DNA of 30,586 nt, taken from Methanobacteriaceae archaeon. GTDB lineage: Archaea > Methanobacteriota > Methanobacteria > Methanobacteriales > Methanobacteriaceae. The notes below the pieces were generated by a model that did no database searches, was not told the origin of the DNA, and worked only from the letters and a program-made list of their open reading frames with translations. The stretch covers positions 1-30,586 of the forward strand of contig WOYJ01000028.1 in NCBI GenBank assembly GCA_011620845.1. The letters run 5' to 3'. This document shows, piece by piece, positions 1 to 8,196 of this stretch. Numbering within the stretch: position 1 is the first letter of the stretch; each line of letters opens with the position of its first letter. The position numbers and the translations under genes were made by a program.

Positions 1-104
1 ATCTAAGAGTTACCCCTTAACTTCTTATATTAGAAAAAAAATATACCAATTTTCAAATTGCCATTTTAAGAAAAAAATTGTAAAAGTGAAGACTTTTCAA
101 AGTT

Positions 105-150
105 TCTTTTTATGGAAATTACATTAAACTAAAAAAATTACACTAAACTA
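105..150 (+). promoter_or_regulatory. putative thrC promoter with overlapping direct repeat
   Basis: An A/T-rich TATA-like element (CTTTTTATGG, about 105-114) lies roughly 55 nt before the thrC start. A 16-nt near-identical direct repeat (AAATTACAYTAAACTA, 116-131 and 135-150, one mismatch, 19-nt period) covers the predicted transcription start. The repeat could be a regulator site or chance in AT-rich DNA; no regulator is indicated. Confidence 0.35.
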
Positions 151-167
151 TATTGGAGAAACTAACG

Positions 168-1364
168 ATGATTAAATGTATTTCATGCGGGGCAGAGTAC
201 GGCCTCGACGAGATAATTTACACCTGCAGGGAGTGTGATTCTATTCTGGAAGTGGTGATGGAACCAGATGTACCCAGAGATATATTCGAGTGCAGAAGAA
301 ACACCATGTGGAAGTATAAGGAATTCATGCCCGTGGATGAGACCAGGATAATTTCACTCCAGGAGGGAGGAACCCCCTTCATCAAATGTGACCGATTAGG
401 AGAAGAGCTAGGTGTGAACCTCCATGTGAAAGTGGAAGGATCCAACCCAACCGGAAGCTTCAAGGACCGGGGAATGAGTGTAGGTATAACTAAGGCTGTT
501 GAACTGGGTGTGGACACTGTAGGCTGCGCCTCCACAGGTAATACCTCGGCTTCACTGGCGGCTTACGCTGCAAGGGCTGGGTTGAAATGTATAGTGCTTT
601 TACCCTCCGGGAAGGTGGCCCTGGGTAAACTGGCCCAGGCCATGTTTCACGGAGCAGAAGTCCTATCAGTAAACGGTAACTTTGACGAAGCCCTGGAGGC
701 AGTGACTACCCTGGCACTTGAGGGTGAACTTTACCTTTTAAACTCCATAAACCCCTACAGGTTGGAGGGTCAAAAGTCCATTGGCTTTGAGATAGTCGAT
801 GATCTGGGATGGAGGTCTCCGGACCGGATTATCTTACCGGTGGGTAACGCCGGGAACATATCCGCCATCTGGAAGGGTATTCGTGAATTCTATGAGGCCG
901 GGTTCATTGAGGACCTGCCCCGGATGACTGGTATACAGGCAGAGGGGGCCTGCCCCATAACTAATGCCGTTCGAAAAGGTGCAGAAGAAATCATACCAGT
1001 GGAGAACCCGGAAACCGTGGCCACGGCCATCAGAATCGGTGCCCCAGTAAGCGCCCTTAAAGCACTCCGTGCTATCTATGATTCGGATGGAACTTCAGAT
1101 ACCGTGACCGATGAAGAGATACTGGACGCCCAGAAATTACTGGCCAGAACTGAGGGAATTGGTGTGGAACCGGCCAGTGCTTCATCCATCGCTGGCCTCC
1201 GCAAGCTGGTGGAATCTGGTGAAATAGATAACGGAGAAGATGTGGTATGCATCGTAACCGGACATCTTTTAAAAGACCCCAACACTGCAATTAATGCCTG
1301 TAAGGAACCGGTTAGTATCGAAGCAAATATAGAATCCCTAAAAAATGTTTTAAAGGATGTGTAA
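168..1364 (+). CDS. thrC: threonine synthase
   Basis: PLP-dependent threonine synthase, converting O-phosphohomoserine to threonine and phosphate in the cytoplasm. The 398-aa protein starts with a zinc-ribbon-like Cys pattern (C4, C7, C20, C23), as in archaeal and plant-type threonine synthases. The PLP lysine is K99 in the motif NPTGSFKDRGM, and the small-domain GNTSAS segment and a PVGNAGN phosphate loop follow. An in-frame TTG lies at 153, but GGAGA at 154-158 is an SD site correctly spaced for ATG 168, so I start there. The gene appears monocistronic: its own promoter lies upstream, a T8 run at 1411-1418 follows, and the next gene has its own promoter. Length and motifs are complete. Confidence 0.95.
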   Translation: MIKCISCGAEYGLDEIIYTCRECDSILEVVMEPDVPRDIFECRRNTMWKYKEFMPVDETRIISLQEGGTPFIKCDRLGEELGVNLHVKVEGSNPTGSFKDRGMSVGITKAVELGVDTVGCASTGNTSASLAAYAARAGLKCIVLLPSGKVALGKLAQAMFHGAEVLSVNGNFDEALEAVTTLALEGELYLLNSINPYRLEGQKSIGFEIVDDLGWRSPDRIILPVGNAGNISAIWKGIREFYEAGFIEDLPRMTGIQAEGACPITNAVRKGAEEIIPVENPETVATAIRIGAPVSALKALRAIYDSDGTSDTVTDEEILDAQKLLARTEGIGVEPASASSIAGLRKLVESGEIDNGEDVVCIVTGHLLKDPNTAINACKEPVSIEANIESLKNVLKDV

Positions 1365-1410
1365 CCCATTTCTTACTGGACTTCTTTTTGAGAAAATTTA
1401 ACTCTATCTA

Positions 1411-1418
1411 TTTTTTTT
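1411..1418 (+). terminator. T-run terminator after thrC
   Basis: An eight-T run 47 nt after the thrC stop, in AT-rich DNA without an obvious stem. Archaeal intrinsic termination commonly uses such T tracts. Confidence 0.4.
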
Positions 1419-1504
1419 TAAAATTTGAACTTTATCTATATTCTAATTTTTTCAATGTGACTTTTTATTTTATGATTCTTCATTAAGTGGCGCAAATGAA
1501 TATG

Positions 1505-1600
1505 GATCACCAGTAAGTGTCTAAATATCATTACAGATCACCAAATAATCACTGAAATATACGATAAATATATATAAGAGTAGTACAACAGAGTATAATA
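1505..1600 (+). promoter_or_regulatory. histone gene promoter with GATCACCA direct repeat
   Basis: A strong TATA box (AAATATATATA, about 1566-1576) places the transcription start near 1600, leaving a short leader with the SD GAGGTGAT at 1617-1624. Upstream, GATCACCA occurs twice (1505-1512 and 1536-1543), exactly 31 bp apart, or about three helical turns. These may be factor-binding sites; that part is inference. Confidence 0.55.
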
Positions 1601-1627
1601 ACAAATATACAAAAATGAGGTGATATT

Positions 1628-1834
<207 letters not shown>

Positions 1835-1838
1835 ACAG

Positions 1839-1877
1839 TTTTTCCTACTCTTTTTTCTTTTTTAAATTCCTTTTTTA
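1839..1877 (+). terminator. T-rich terminator after histone gene
   Basis: Several consecutive T tracts (TTTTT, TTTTTT, TTTTTT) begin five bases after the histone stop. This is a typical archaeal oligo-T terminator behind a highly expressed gene. Confidence 0.55.
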
Positions 1878-1993
1878 TTTGTGTCACTAATTTTATTTTC
1901 GTTGCATCTCCTCTCGTTTGCTTTGTGAAATCTTAAATAGTAATTCCACTAAAATGTTACAAAATTACCCATTTAATGGGAGGTGTAGTTTTT

Positions 1994-2494
1994 TTGAACC
2001 CAAAATACTTAACAACGTGTATTTTATACATTCTTTGCATTATGGCCATAATGGCCGGGACTAGTTTTGCAGCTGATATTAATGTTACGGTTAATGAATC
2101 ATTCAACATAACATTATCCAGCAATCCATCTACAGGTTACTCGTGGCATGCTGATTACGATAAAACCTATTTAGAATTGGTTGATGATATTTTCCAGCCA
2201 GGTAGCGGTATAGGGGCTCCTGGTAATCGTACATTCGTTTTCCAGGCACTACAACCGGGTGAAACCAGTATCAATTTCACATACCAGGGACCTGGAGGAG
2301 ACATCGCTAACACCACGACTTACAGTGTGTTAATTGCTGGAATTATCCCTGTTAATAACACCACTAATAACACCACCAACGTTACCCCATCAACAGATAC
2401 TGTACCCATGCAGGACACTGGGATTCCAATGGTTGTATTAACTGCAGGTGTTCTATTCCTGACTGCTGGTGTAATCGCGTCTAAGAGAAAATAA
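1994..2494 (+). CDS. secreted chagasin-type (I42) protease-inhibitor-like protein
   Basis: Predicted exported protein of 166 aa. Residues 1-27 form a signal peptide with a hydrophobic core ending at TSFAA. The mature part has the three loop motifs of the chagasin/amoebiasin (MEROPS I42) cysteine-protease inhibitors: NPSTGYSW (about residues 44-51), a Gly-rich GIGAPG loop (about 73-78) and the following R-T-F in place of the usual RxF/W. A Thr/Asn-rich linker with several N-x-T sequons leads to a C-terminal membrane helix (about 144-163) and the basic end SKRK, so it is probably anchored outside the cell. An in-frame ATG lies at 1976, but GGGAGGTG (1978-1985) is an ideal SD eight bases before TTG 1994, so the TTG is the likely start. 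Family assignment rests on motifs only. Confidence 0.75.
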   Translation: MNPKYLTTCILYILCIMAIMAGTSFAADINVTVNESFNITLSSNPSTGYSWHADYDKTYLELVDDIFQPGSGIGAPGNRTFVFQALQPGETSINFTYQGPGGDIANTTTYSVLIAGIIPVNNTTNNTTNVTPSTDTVPMQDTGIPMVVLTAGVLFLTAGVIASKRK

Positions 2495-2802
<308 letters not shown>

Positions 2803-3174
2803 ATGGCAAAACCTATTTATGTTAAATTTGATGTACCAAAGGAAATAGCAGATAAAGCCTATGAGGCTTTAGAGATTGCAAGAGACACAGGAAAAATTGG
2901 TAAAGGAACCAATGAAGTAACCAAAGCAATAGAAAGAGGAAACGCTCTTTTAGTGTTTATTGCAGAGGACATCGACCCACCAGAGATAGCAGCTCATCTC
3001 CCGGTACTTGCAGATGAAAAAGAGATACCTTACGTCTACCTTCCCACCAAAGATGAGTTAGGAGAAGCCGCAGGCTTAAACGTAGGAACAGCATCTGCCT
3101 GCATAACCGATGCCGGAGAAGCAGATGAACTGGTAACTGAAGTGGTGGAGAAAGTCGAAGAACTTAAAAATTAA
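2803..3174 (+). CDS. rpl7ae: ribosomal protein L7Ae
   Basis: A 123-aa L7Ae/L30e-family protein that binds kink-turns. In archaea it serves in the 50S subunit, in box C/D and H/ACA RNPs and in RNase P. The characteristic GKGTNEVTKAIERG segment (K-turn recognition, about residues 33-46) and the C-terminal LNVGTASACI hydrophobic segment are present, and the length is normal. It leads the operon L7Ae-S28e-L24e-Ndk; the next gene starts 63 nt downstream. The SD GGAGGT is six bases before ATG. Confidence 0.97.
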   Translation: MAKPIYVKFDVPKEIADKAYEALEIARDTGKIGKGTNEVTKAIERGNALLVFIAEDIDPPEIAAHLPVLADEKEIPYVYLPTKDELGEAAGLNVGTASACITDAGEADELVTEVVEKVEELKN

Positions 3175-3237
3175 TCATTAAAAGTTAATAAGCCCTAAAG
3201 GGATAACTTTCCTATTTTTAATCGAAGGTGATTTTAT

Positions 3238-3444
3238 ATGGACGATGGAACTCCTGCCGAAGTAATTGAAGTATTAAAAAGAACCGGCATGACCGGAGAA
3301 GTAATGCAGGTAAAATGCAAGATACTGGAAGGAAGAGACAAGGGTAGGATACTTACCAGAAACGTTATGGGAGCCATAAGAGAAGGCGACGTTTTAATGT
3401 TGCTGGATACCATACGGGAAGCTAAGGAAATCCGTACACCCTAA
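3238..3444 (+). CDS. rps28e: ribosomal protein S28e
   Basis: A 68-aa OB-fold protein of the small subunit head. The family-diagnostic features are the GMTGEVMQVKCKILEGRDKG segment and the C-terminal LDTIREAKEI. The SD GAAGGTGA lies just before ATG. It sits in the conserved archaeal order between L7Ae and L24e, with the next ATG 18 nt after its stop, so it is certainly co-transcribed. Confidence 0.97.
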   Translation: MDDGTPAEVIEVLKRTGMTGEVMQVKCKILEGRDKGRILTRNVMGAIREGDVLMLLDTIREAKEIRTP

Positions 3445-3462
3445 ATGTAAAGGTGTATTATC

Positions 3463-3624
3463 ATGAGAACATGTTCATTCTGCGGAGAAGAAATGGAAGA
3501 TGGTACCGGCAAGATGTACGTCAAAAAGGACGGTACAGTATACTTTTTCTGCAGCAGTAAATGTGAAAAAAACAGGATCAAACTCAACAGAGTTCCCAGA
3601 AAGGTTAAGTGGGTAAAAAAGTAA
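3463..3624 (+). CDS. rpl24e: ribosomal protein L24e
   Basis: A short gene of 53 codons beginning MRTCSFCGEEMEDGTGKM. It encodes the L24e zinc-ribbon protein of the large subunit, with zinc ligands C4, C7, C30 and C34 (C-x2-C and C-x3-C). Its basic C-terminus ends KVKWVKK. AGGTG at 3451-3455 is the SD. Position between S28e and Ndk matches the standard archaeal gene order, and the ndk ATG is 12 nt after the stop. Confidence 0.95.
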   Translation: MRTCSFCGEEMEDGTGKMYVKKDGTVYFFCSSKCEKNRIKLNRVPRKVKWVKK

Positions 3625-3636
3625 CAGGGTAGAAAT

Positions 3637-4095
3637 ATGAAGGAAAAGAGCTTTCTGATGCTTAAACCAGACGCAGTTAAGAGGAAACTCGCCGGTAAAA
3701 TCATAACCAGACTGGAAGAAAAGGGACTGAAGATAGTCGCCGCCCGGATGCTCATCATAGACAATGACCTGGCAAAGGAACACTACGGCGAGCACAAAGA
3801 AAAACCATTCTTCAAAGACCTGGTGGACTACATAACCTCAGGACCGGTACTGGCCATGGTAATTGAAGGCAACGAATGTATAAGTCTTATCAGAAAAATA
3901 GTAGGCGCCACCAATCCTAAAGAAGCAGATTTAGGAACTATCAGGGGTGACTACGCCATTGACACTGGCAGGAATATCATACACGCCTCAGATTCCCCAG
4001 GATCAGCCGAGCGAGAGATTGCCTTGTTCTTCAGTGAAGATGAAATCTGCAGCTACACCCTGCCAGATGAAGAACTCATCTATGAAGAACCTTAA
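3637..4095 (+). CDS. ndk: nucleoside diphosphate kinase
   Basis: A 152-aa cytoplasmic enzyme that transfers the gamma phosphate from ATP to other NDPs through a phospho-histidine. The catalytic histidine is H116 in the motif NIIHASDS, and the nucleotide-binding segments FLMLKPDAVKR and LGTIRGDYA are intact. Length is typical of the family. It closes the L7Ae-S28e-L24e cluster; a T8 run (4105-4112) after it suggests termination before infB. Confidence 0.97.
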   Translation: MKEKSFLMLKPDAVKRKLAGKIITRLEEKGLKIVAARMLIIDNDLAKEHYGEHKEKPFFKDLVDYITSGPVLAMVIEGNECISLIRKIVGATNPKEADLGTIRGDYAIDTGRNIIHASDSPGSAEREIALFFSEDEICSYTLPDEELIYEEP

Positions 4096-4104
4096 ACCCC
4101 ACTA

Positions 4105-4112
4105 TTTTTTTT
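4105..4112 (+). terminator. T-run terminator after ndk
   Basis: An eight-T run ten bases after the ndk stop, in the 110-nt gap before infB. No stem is evident. Confidence 0.4.
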
Positions 4113-4205
4113 ACGAAACTCACCCCTTTCTTATTTTAAGGAATATTATTCAGGGAACGAATCAATTTCTAATAGAACATATCTATTCGGAGGAACACGA
4201 TTAAT

Positions 4206-5984
4206 TTGAAGATGAGATCACCCATAGTCTCTGTTTTAGGTCATGTCGACCACGGGAAAACCACCCTGCTGGACTTCATCAGAGGCAGTGCCATAGCCCA
4301 GAAGGAAGCAGGGGGCATAACCCAGCACATAGGTGCCACAGAGATACCCATGGAAGTGATTGAAAATATCACCGGTGCCTTCATCCAGAAACTGGATATC
4401 AAGGATAAGATGCCCGGCCTGTTCTTTATAGACACCCCGGGGCACGAAGCATTCACCACCCTACGTAAAAGGGGAGGTGCACTGGCTGATCTGGCCATAT
4501 TGATCGTGGACATAAACGAAGGATTCAAGCCACAGACCTATGAAGCATTAAACATCCTTAAAATGTATAAAACACCCTTCATAGTGGCGGGGAATAAGAT
4601 CGATAGAATCTATGGATGGGAAGTCCACCAGGACTCCACTTTCATGAAATCATACCATGAACAGGCCAAAAGTGTGCAGGAAAAACTGGACACCAGCATC
4701 TATGAACTGGTGGGAATCCTCCACGGTGAAGGGTTCGAATCAGAAAGGTTTGATCGGGTTAGTAACTTCGCCAAACAGGTAAGCATCATCCCCATGAGCG
4801 CCAAGACAGGTGAAGGAATAGCGGAACTTTTAACCATGCTCATGGGCCTGGCCCAGCAGTACCTGCAGAAACAGCTGCAGATAGAAACCGATTCCCCGGC
4901 TAAAGGGACGGTACTGGAGATTAAAGAGGAAACAGGATTGGGGGTAACCCTGGACGTGGTGATCTACGATGGGATACTCCGTAAAAATGATGTCATCGCA
5001 CTGACAACCATAGATGATGTTATAACCACCAAGATACGCTCACTCTTAAAGCCAAGGCCACTGGAGGAGATCCGGGAGTCCAAGAAGAAGTTCCAGAAGG
5101 TGGATGAAGTGGTGGCTGCCGCTGGTGTAAAAATTGTAGCTCCTAAAATCGAAAACGTCATCTCCGGATCACCCCTGAGAGTGGCTAAAGCCGACTTCGA
5201 AGAGGTGAAAGAGGAGATACTCCAGGAGATCGAAAGCATCAAGATCGACACCCGGGAGATGGGTGTCCTGGTGAAGGCAGATACCCTGGGATCCCTGGAA
5301 GCACTGGTAAACATGCTCAAGGACCTAGAGGTGCCAATTAGAACTGCTGATATCGGCGACATCTCCCGGAGGGATGTGGTCAACGCGTCCATCGTGAAGA
5401 AGGAAGATCCCATGCACGGGGTTATCCTAGCCTTCAACGTGAAGGTGCTGCCCAGTGCAGCAGAGGAACTCAAGAACCTGGAGGTAAAGCTCTTCTCTGC
5501 TGATGTGATCTACCAGCTCACCGAGGACTACGAGGAGTGGCTCAAGGCAGCCGAAGAACGCAGGCGGGAACAGTGGCTGGAGGCCATAATACACCCCGCA
5601 AAAATAAGGATAATCCCTAAACTAGTCTTCAGGTACAGTAAACCAGCTATAGCCGGTATAGAAGTCCTGGGCGGCACGGTGAAGAAGGATTACAGTCTGA
5701 TGCGTGGAGATGGCACCCCCATAGGTAAAGTGGAGAGTATGCAGGATAAAGGTGACAACCTGAAATCAGCTTCTAAAGGTTCGAAAGTGGCCATGGCCAT
5801 AAAGGGAGCTGTATTCGACCGTGACTTTGAGGAGGGGGAAACCTTATACGTTAACATCCCGGAAAAACATTATAAGATACTGGAAACAGAGCTTAAAGGA
5901 AAATTGAGTGAAGATGAACTGGATATACTCCAGGAAATAGTGGATATAAAAAGGAAGGAAGATCCCTCCTGGGGAATACTTTAA
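4206..5984 (+). CDS. infB: translation initiation factor aIF5B (IF2-like GTPase)
   Basis: A 592-aa GTPase that promotes subunit joining and initiator-tRNA placement. The G domain is complete: G1 GHVDHGKTT at residues 12-20, the effector-loop region AGGITQHIG, G3 DTPGHEAF from residue 76, and NKID near 130-133. Domain II and the archaeal C-terminal domains follow, and the total length is typical of archaeal aIF5B. No intein is present. Start choice: GGAGG at 4189-4193 lies 12 nt before TTG 4206 and 18 nt before the in-frame ATG 4212, so the TTG is favoured. Confidence 0.96.
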   Translation: MKMRSPIVSVLGHVDHGKTTLLDFIRGSAIAQKEAGGITQHIGATEIPMEVIENITGAFIQKLDIKDKMPGLFFIDTPGHEAFTTLRKRGGALADLAILIVDINEGFKPQTYEALNILKMYKTPFIVAGNKIDRIYGWEVHQDSTFMKSYHEQAKSVQEKLDTSIYELVGILHGEGFESERFDRVSNFAKQVSIIPMSAKTGEGIAELLTMLMGLAQQYLQKQLQIETDSPAKGTVLEIKEETGLGVTLDVVIYDGILRKNDVIALTTIDDVITTKIRSLLKPRPLEEIRESKKKFQKVDEVVAAAGVKIVAPKIENVISGSPLRVAKADFEEVKEEILQEIESIKIDTREMGVLVKADTLGSLEALVNMLKDLEVPIRTADIGDISRRDVVNASIVKKEDPMHGVILAFNVKVLPSAAEELKNLEVKLFSADVIYQLTEDYEEWLKAAEERRREQWLEAIIHPAKIRIIPKLVFRYSKPAIAGIEVLGGTVKKDYSLMRGDGTPIGKVESMQDKGDNLKSASKGSKVAMAIKGAVFDRDFEEGETLYVNIPEKHYKILETELKGKLSEDELDILQEIVDIKRKEDPSWGIL

Positions 5985-6019
5985 TTGATTCCAAAATTAG
6001 AATGCATTTAAAAAATTTA

Positions 6020-6033
6020 AAATTTATAATATT
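6020..6033 (+). promoter_or_regulatory. putative TATA box for the S6e operon
   Basis: AAATTTATAATATT in the AT-rich 116-nt gap after infB. It predicts transcription start near 6050 and a leader of about 50 nt with the SD GGAGG at 6089-6093. Confidence 0.4.
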
Positions 6034-6100
6034 AGATTATTATACATTTAATAACAGATAAATAAGAGTTAAGAAAAAGCAATTAAATGGAGGAAATAAA

Positions 6101-6481
6101 TTGGCATTTAAATTAGTTATTTCAGAAGGTAAAGACAGCCAACAGATAGAAGTTTCTGCAGCCGAGTCCAAACAGTTACTGGGACTTAAAATTGGTGAGG
6201 AATTTGACGCTTCTAATTTAGGTTTAAACGGATACACCCTGAAAATTAGCGGGGGAAGTGATAAAAACGGTTTCCCCATGAAAAAGGATGTTGAAGGGCC
6301 TAGAAGGATAAAAAGCCTGCTTTCAGGCGGTACTGGATTTAAACCCAAGAGGGACGGACAGCGCAGAAGAAAGACCGTCCGTGGAAACACCATATCTGAT
6401 GATATCGTGCAGGTCAGTACCGTGATTAGTAAGAAGGGTAAAAAGAGTATCGATGAACTTTTACAAGCTGACGAGGAGTAA
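6101..6481 (+). CDS. rps6e: ribosomal protein S6e
   Basis: A 126-aa small-subunit protein. The N-terminal MAFKLVISEGKDSQQIEVS and the central KISGGSDKNGFPMKKDVEG are diagnostic of S6e, as is the following RRKTVRGNTIS stretch. It uses a TTG start with SD GGAGG at 6089-6093, seven bases away. It is the first gene of a block with aIF2-gamma, whose start is 16 nt downstream. Confidence 0.97.
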   Translation: MAFKLVISEGKDSQQIEVSAAESKQLLGLKIGEEFDASNLGLNGYTLKISGGSDKNGFPMKKDVEGPRRIKSLLSGGTGFKPKRDGQRRRKTVRGNTISDDIVQVSTVISKKGKKSIDELLQADEE

Positions 6482-6497
6482 ATTCTGGGGGTAAGTT

Positions 6498-7724
6498 TTG
6501 AAAACACAGTCTGAAATTAACATTGGTCTGGTAGGTCACGTTGACCATGGTAAAACAACATTAACCAAGGCATTATCCGGTATATGGACCGATACCCATA
6601 GTGAAGAAACTAAAAGAGGTATCTCCATCCGTTTAGGGTATGCTGATATCACCTTCCGCAGGTGTACCAATTGCCCCTCTCCCCAGTGCTTCACCACCGC
6701 CCTGGTATGCGAACACTGCGGCGAGGAAACACAGGTTCTCAGAAAAGTCTCATTCGTAGATTCCCCTGGACACGAAACACTCATGGCTACCATGCTCTCT
6801 GGTGCCGCTATAATGGACGGTGCCGTGCTGGTTATAGCCGCTAACGAACCCTGCCCCCAACCCCAAACCAAGGAACACCTCATGGCTTTAGATGTTATTG
6901 GGGTTAACGAGGTGATAGTGGTACAGAATAAGATAGACATCGTGAGCCGTGAACGTGCCGTGGAAAGTTACCAGGAAATACAGGACTTCATCAAGGGCAC
7001 CTGCGCCGAAGACGCCCCCATCATTCCGGTCTCTGCCCAGCAGGGAGCTAACATTGACATATTAATTGAAGTTATACAGGAAAGGATAAAAACACCCCGA
7101 AGGTCCCTTAGAAAATCCCCACGCATGTTCGTTGCCCGTTCCTTTGACATAAACAAACCAGGCAGCCAGCCAGAAGCTATGGTGGGAGGGGTCATCGGAG
7201 GATCCCTCGTACAGGGAAAATTTAAAGTGGGTGATGAAATCGAGATAAAACCAGGAGTGCAGATTAAAAAGAAGGGTCAAAGTGAGTGGACCAGTCTTAC
7301 TTCTGAAATTGTCGGCCTAGTCGGTGCTGGAGAGAACGTGGATGAGATCGGTCCGGGAGGGCTTATCGGTGTGGCCACCAAACTCGACCCGGCTTTAACC
7401 AAGGCAGACTCCCTATCTGGTTCTGTAGCCGGTAAACCAGGCACACTCCCACCGGTGATATACGAGTTCACCATGAAACCCCACCTCCTGGAACGGGTGG
7501 TTGGTACCAAGGAAGAAAAGCGTGTGGAACCCATTAAATCCTCGGAACCGTTGATGATTAATATCGGAACCTCCACCACCATTGGAGTGGTGACCAGCGC
7601 CCGTAAAGACGTGGTGGATGTGAAACTCAAACTACCAGTCTGCGCAGATGAAGGTCAAAGAGTAGCCCTGAGCAGGAGAGTAGGGGCCAGATGGAGGTTG
7701 ATTGGATATGGAATCATCAAATGA
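6498..7724 (+). CDS. eif2g: translation initiation factor aIF2 subunit gamma
   Basis: A 408-aa GTPase subunit of the aIF2 heterotrimer that delivers Met-tRNAi to the ribosome. G1 is GHVDHGKTTL (residues 13-22). A zinc knuckle typical of the gamma subunit follows with C56, C59, C71 and C74. DSPGHE and NKID mark G3 and G4, and EF-Tu-like beta-barrel domains follow. It starts at TTG 6498 behind GGGGGT (6487-6492). Its 3' end contains a GGAGG (7693-7697) that serves as SD for the overlapping PIN gene. Confidence 0.97.
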   Translation: MKTQSEINIGLVGHVDHGKTTLTKALSGIWTDTHSEETKRGISIRLGYADITFRRCTNCPSPQCFTTALVCEHCGEETQVLRKVSFVDSPGHETLMATMLSGAAIMDGAVLVIAANEPCPQPQTKEHLMALDVIGVNEVIVVQNKIDIVSRERAVESYQEIQDFIKGTCAEDAPIIPVSAQQGANIDILIEVIQERIKTPRRSLRKSPRMFVARSFDINKPGSQPEAMVGGVIGGSLVQGKFKVGDEIEIKPGVQIKKKGQSEWTSLTSEIVGLVGAGENVDEIGPGGLIGVATKLDPALTKADSLSGSVAGKPGTLPPVIYEFTMKPHLLERVVGTKEEKRVEPIKSSEPLMINIGTSTTIGVVTSARKDVVDVKLKLPVCADEGQRVALSRRVGARWRLIGYGIIK

Positions 7725-8102
7725 AGCTATACTTGATGCAAATTTTTAATGATGGCCGCCCAGTTCAATCTGGACGTGGCTGGCCAGCTTCACGAGCTCA
7801 TACCCCACTATAAGTATACGGTCCCCAGTTTCATAATAAAGGAACTCGAAAATATCAGGGAAAGAAACCGGGGCAAAACCAGGACCGCTGCTTCAACCGC
7901 CCTTAAAATCGCGGGTTTAAAACCTTTAACCATAAAAGAGATCCCCCTGCTCGAGGGGGAAAGGGTGGATGATGCCCTGCTCCGGATATCACGGGTGTTA
8001 TGCACCAATGACCGGGAGCTTAGAAGGAGAGCCCGCAAGCTTGAAATACCTGTTATCTACCTCCGGCAGAGGAAATACCTGGGTGTGGATGGGTATTTAT
8101 AA
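7708..8102 (+). CDS. PIN-domain protein, interrupted by apparent -1 frameshift
   Basis: Archaeal PIN-domain protein, a putative Mg-dependent RNase fold related to Fcf1/Nob1-type and VapC nucleases, conserved downstream of aIF2-gamma. ATG 7708 has SD GGAGG at 7693-7697 and overlaps the aIF2-gamma end. It reads MESSNEAILDANF, carrying the first metal-binding Asp (DAN motif), then hits TAA at 7747-7749. The -1 frame continues L-MMAAQFNLDVAGQL and runs to 8102, with later acidic residues in ERVDDALLRI and TNDRELRRRA. One more T in the run at 7743-7747, or ribosomal -1 slippage there, restores the full family sequence of about 131 aa. Initiation at ATG 7749 alone would lack the DAN aspartate and has no SD. 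So this is a programmed frameshift, a recent mutation, or a sequencing error. Confidence 0.8.
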
Positions 8103-8121
8103 AGTTTGTATAAAAAACTTT
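8101..8121 (+). repeat. short inverted repeat between PIN gene and ppa
   Basis: Perfect 7-bp arms AAAGTTT / AAACTTT around a 7-nt loop, overlapping the PIN stop codon and followed by a TTTAAAA tract. It may be a weak terminator, or the GTATAAAA inside it may be the ppa TATA box. Confidence 0.35.
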
Positions 8122-8196
8122 TAAAAATTAATAATGACATAGTAGATAATATCTAATCATTCAAATTCAATGGTTAATGTTAAGGAGGAAAGGATA

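Noticed and set aside
3441..3795. Two minus-strand frames of about 107 aa over L24e and ndk
   Set aside because: Antisense to two conserved genes; the plus strand encodes complete L24e and Ndk.
4964..5473. Minus-strand 169-aa open frame inside infB
   Set aside because: A Ser/Thr-rich antisense shadow of the well-supported aIF5B gene, with no start signal or family similarity.
6040..6507. Minus-strand 155-aa open frame across S6e
   Set aside because: Antisense shadow of S6e. Its apparent hydrophobicity comes from the Lys/Gly-rich codons of the real gene.
8101..8121. Inverted repeat after the PIN gene as a frameshift-stimulating structure
   Set aside because: It is more than 350 nt downstream of the T5 slippage site, too far to act on it.
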